Source: Flavobacterium psychrophilum (GTDB lineage Bacteria > Bacteroidota > Bacteroidia > Flavobacteriales > Flavobacteriaceae). From it: a stretch of 16,549 bases of DNA. This document shows, in pieces, positions 14,589-16,549 of the stretch (position 1 is the first letter of the stretch; each line of letters starts with the position of its first letter). The position numbers and the translations under genes were made by a program. The notes below the pieces were generated by a model. It saw only the letters and a program-made list of their open reading frames with translations. It made no database searches and was not told the DNA's origin. Location of the stretch: NCBI GenBank assembly GCA_945861915.1, contig CAMAWK010000030.1:1-16549 (forward strand), written 5' to 3'.

Positions 14589-15095
14589 ATGGAAGAAATT
14601 GTAAATAAAGTAGCCAATTCTGTTCTCGAAGTTTTCGATTTGGAAGACTATTATCCAAAAGGAATTCGAACCCAAATTGATATTTCTCAATGGCTAATTG
14701 ATGGTTTTTTATTAAGAGAAAAAGACTTTAGAGAATCCTTAAAAAATCACGATTGGTCTCAATATCAAGATCATTTGGTGGCAATTCATTGCAGTACAGA
14801 TGCCATAATTCCTGCTTGGGCTTCGATTTTGGTGGCGGTTCATGTTACTCCTTTTGCCAAAAAAGTGGTCAGTGGAAATTTCGAAGATTTAGATACCAGT
14901 CTTTATCAAGAAATTCTAGCTTCATTGGATTATTCCGTTTACAAAGACAAACCTATAATCATAAAAGGTTGTTCGAAAAAACCTGTTCCAGAAAGTGCTT
15001 ATATTTTGGCTGCTTCTTATTTACAGCCTTTTGCACGAAGCATTATGTACGGCGAAGCTTGTTCCGCTGTGCCATTATTCAAAAAAAGCAAATAA
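14589..15095 (+). CDS. DUF2480 family protein, unknown function
   Basis: A 168-residue soluble protein of the DUF2480 family, known mainly from Bacteroidota. There is no signal peptide or membrane segment. Recognisable stretches are EDYYPKGIRTQIDISQWL (18-35), the FLLREKDFRESLKNHDWSQY region, and three cysteines: Cys68 in IHCSTDAIIPAWAS, Cys128 in KGCSKKPVP and Cys158 in GEACSAVPLFKK. No catalytic motif that I can name. It lies 82 nt after the DUF59 gene, at the end of the suf-type cluster, a position that suggests a role linked to Fe-S assembly. The evidence for that is only neighbourhood. The start at 14589 follows directly on an A/T-rich repeat. Confidence 0.88.
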   Translation: MEEIVNKVANSVLEVFDLEDYYPKGIRTQIDISQWLIDGFLLREKDFRESLKNHDWSQYQDHLVAIHCSTDAIIPAWASILVAVHVTPFAKKVVSGNFEDLDTSLYQEILASLDYSVYKDKPIIIKGCSKKPVPESAYILAASYLQPFARSIMYGEACSAVPLFKKSK

Positions 15096-15100
15096 TACTA

Positions 15101-15131
15101 TTTGCAAAATTGTTTTTGAATAATATCTTTG
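15101..15131 (+). promoter_or_regulatory. Promoter of the DUF3078 gene
   Basis: TTTG (15101-15104), a 19-nt spacer and TATCTTTG (15124-15131) match the Bacteroidota consensus TTTG-N17..23-TAnnTTTG at every fixed position. The -7 box lies 18 nt before the ATG, leaving a leader of roughly 12 nt. This makes the gene independent of the suf-type cluster upstream. Confidence 0.72.
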
Positions 15132-15149
15132 CGCAAAAAAACATAAAAC

Positions 15150-16052
15150 ATGAAAAAGATTTTATTTTCAGTCCTATTATATGTTGCATGCAATAGTATT
15201 TATGGACAAGCAACCGAAAAAGTCTTATTAAAGAAAAATGAAGAAGCTGTTGCAAAATTGCTCGAGACAAAGCCAAATGGCTGGGTTAGAAAAGGGACTT
15301 TTAGTTTTCTGGCAAACCAAGCTACTTTTAATAACTGGTTAGCAGGTGGACAGAGTAATGTTTCGGGAAATATTGGCGTAAATTATGATTTCAATTACAA
15401 AAAAGACAGTTGGAATTGGGATAATAAAATAATTGCTAGTTATGGTCTAACCAAAATTAAAGACCAAGAAATGCAAAAATCAGATGATCGGTTTATATAC
15501 AATTCTTTGCTTGGCAAAAAGATTTCGGGGAATTGGTATTTTTCTGCTTTTCTAAATACAATCACACAATTTGATTCTGGATTTGAAAAAGGTGTAAAAA
15601 CATCTCATTTCTTTTCTCCTGCTTTTTTTCAATTTGGTCCAGGTTTGTTATGGAAAAAAAGCGATAATTTAAAACTGAATTTTGCACCAGTTACTTCAAA
15701 ATTAATTGTTGTTAATTCAAAATTCACTAAAACAACCTCTTCTTTTGGGGTAGAACAAGGAAAAACCACTCGATACGAAATGGGAGCTGCCATTAACGGA
15801 TATTACAAATTCAATTTAGCAACGAATGTGAATGTAGAAAACATATTGAATTTATATTCTAATTATTTGGATAGCCCACAAAATATAGATGTAGATTACA
15901 CTTTGAATGTAACAATGAAAATCAATAAATATTTGTCGACCAACTTTATTTTGCAAACTTTATTCGATGATAATGCCAATGCTGCTGGTTTAGATTATGC
16001 AAAAGTGCAAACGCGTCAAGTTATAGGTTTAGGTGTAAACTACGGTTTTTAG
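15150..16052 (+). CDS. DUF3078 outer-membrane beta-barrel protein
   Basis: A 300-residue exported protein with a signal peptide (about residues 1-19, cleavage near IYG|Q). It carries the DUF3078 signature ATFNNWLAGGQSNVSGNIG (53-71) and NYDFNYKKDSWNWDNKI, followed by long runs of amphipathic beta-strands and a C-terminus ending in VNYGF, the aromatic terminal residue expected of outer-membrane barrels. The domain family is common in Bacteroidota and its function is unknown; a pore or anchor in the outer membrane is likely. It has its own good promoter and a strong terminator downstream, so it is a single-gene unit. Position next to the suf-type cluster may be accidental. Confidence 0.9.
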   Translation: MKKILFSVLLYVACNSIYGQATEKVLLKKNEEAVAKLLETKPNGWVRKGTFSFLANQATFNNWLAGGQSNVSGNIGVNYDFNYKKDSWNWDNKIIASYGLTKIKDQEMQKSDDRFIYNSLLGKKISGNWYFSAFLNTITQFDSGFEKGVKTSHFFSPAFFQFGPGLLWKKSDNLKLNFAPVTSKLIVVNSKFTKTTSSFGVEQGKTTRYEMGAAINGYYKFNLATNVNVENILNLYSNYLDSPQNIDVDYTLNVTMKINKYLSTNFILQTLFDDNANAAGLDYAKVQTRQVIGLGVNYGF

Positions 16053-16068
16053 CATAAAACTACTTCAC

Positions 16069-16102
16069 AAAAAATCCCTTTTGATTTCAAAAGGGATTTT
16101 TT
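16069..16102 (+). terminator. Strong rho-independent terminator after the DUF3078 gene
   Basis: A perfect 16-bp inverted repeat, AAAAAATCCCTTTTGA and TCAAAAGGGATTTTTT, closed by TT, 17 nt past the stop codon. The stem holds AAA/TTT and CCC/GGG runs and ends in T. It could serve the convergent DUF2059 gene as well, since the arms are symmetric. Confidence 0.92.
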
Positions 16103-16137
16103 GGTTTTAAACAAACTAAATGATTTATAACTGAAAA

Positions 16138-16549
16138 TCATTTTGATTCTTGTAATTTTTTCATCATTTTTTCTTGAAGATCAGGCATGTATTTTGTCAT
16201 CATAGAACTCATCAGATCTTTCATAATTTCTGGAGTTTTCTCTAACATTTTTTTTCCTGTTTTAGATTCATAAAATTGAATTAAATCCTTAACCTCTTGG
16301 TGCGTAAAATGTCTATCGTAAATCAATACCATTTCTTCATTAATTAATCTATTAGTTAATTCTTTAGTTTCACTTGTTACAAAATCCATATACTTATCGA
16401 ACTTTTCTTTTGCATCATCCCCTTTAATGTTTTCACTTGCACTTTGTTTCATCATTGGTAGGATACTTTCCATCATTCCATCCATCATTTTTTCAGTGTT
16501 CATTAATCCAAAAAGTGTTTTCAAATCAGATGCTTTATCCTGTGCATTT
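16138..16549 (-). CDS. DUF2059 domain protein, truncated at the right edge of the window
   Basis: Only the last 137 or so codons are present. The frame stays open to the window end, and the codons upstream of the in-frame TTG at 16524 read NAQDKASDLKTLFGLM, which looks like sequence just after a signal peptide, so the true start lies beyond the edge. The visible part is methionine- and lysine-rich with helices such as MMDGMMESILPMMKQSASENIK, ELTNRLINEEMVLIYDRHFTHQEVKDLIQFYESKTGKKMLEKTP and a helical C-terminus, a pattern typical of the DUF2059 family of probably exported alpha-helical proteins. The function is unknown. It is convergent with the DUF3078 gene and shares the terminator region. 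Confidence 0.85.
   Translation of the reverse strand, partial: NAQDKASDLKTLFGLMNTEKMMDGMMESILPMMKQSASENIKGDDAKEKFDKYMDFVTSETKELTNRLINEEMVLIYDRHFTHQEVKDLIQFYESKTGKKMLEKTPEIMKDLMSSMMTKYMPDLQEKMMKKLQESK

Noticed and set aside
14753..15196. Open frame of 147 codons on the plus strand overlapping DUF2480 and DUF3078
   Set aside because: It runs across two convincing genes in another frame and has a cysteine/phenylalanine-rich composition typical of shadow frames.

Overview
The window is AT-rich, compactly coded and looks chromosomal, from a Bacteroidota member close to Flavobacterium (family Flavobacteriaceae). The evidence is a gliding-motility lipoprotein gene (gldH) downstream of ricT, protein families that are common in Flavobacteriia (DUF2480, DUF3078, a TrhO with a C-terminal extension, an Nramp-Usp fusion), and promoters of the Bacteroidota form TTTG-N19..23-TAnnTTTG instead of sigma70 boxes. 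No rRNA, tRNA, IS element, phage gene or CRISPR array was recognised. All assignments come from reading motifs; no database search was run.

Layout. (1) 113-4137, minus strand: a tight ricT - gldH - class A penicillin-binding protein operon (17-nt overlap, then a 4-nt gap), concerned with the cell envelope and gliding. (2) 4309-5694, minus: trhO, a rhodanese-type tRNA U34 hydroxylase with an extra C-terminal beta-barrel-like domain, followed by a clear terminator. (3) 5695-5937: a non-coding stretch with nested inverted repeats. (4) 5938-6348, minus: a bacilliredoxin with a CGC motif, suggesting bacillithiol chemistry. (5) 6457-9907: a manganese module. An outer-membrane beta-barrel gene (minus) diverges from mntH fused to a universal-stress domain (plus), followed by the DtxR-type regulator mntR. 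A palindrome in the divergent gap lies on the -7 box of the barrel gene. (6) 9960-11309, minus: an exported or membrane-anchored serine hydrolase of the beta-lactamase/NylB-like class. (7) 11487-15095, plus: an iron-sulfur cluster module: sufS, a small exported protein, sufE, a broken GxxExxY gene, a DUF59 (SufT-like) gene and a DUF2480 gene, without sufB, sufC or sufD nearby. (8) 15150-16052, plus: a DUF3078 outer-membrane protein with its own promoter and a strong terminator. (9) 16138 to the right edge, minus: a DUF2059 protein cut by the window end.

How it fits together. Much of the window deals with metals, sulfur and redox: SufS/SufE mobilise cysteine sulfur for Fe-S clusters, the DUF59 protein probably helps cluster maturation, MntH/MntR manage manganese, the bacilliredoxin repairs bacillithiol-modified proteins, and RicT is a cysteine-rich protein whose Bacillus relative belongs to an Fe-S complex.

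I do not see a clearly new multi-gene system. The points most worth a second look are the nonsense codon that replaces the defining glutamate of the GxxExxY gene, with copies of a dispersed repeat in opposite orientation on its two sides; the TrhO C-terminal domain that resembles the barrel of U32-type proteins; and the palindrome overlapping the promoter between the outer-membrane protein and mntH.
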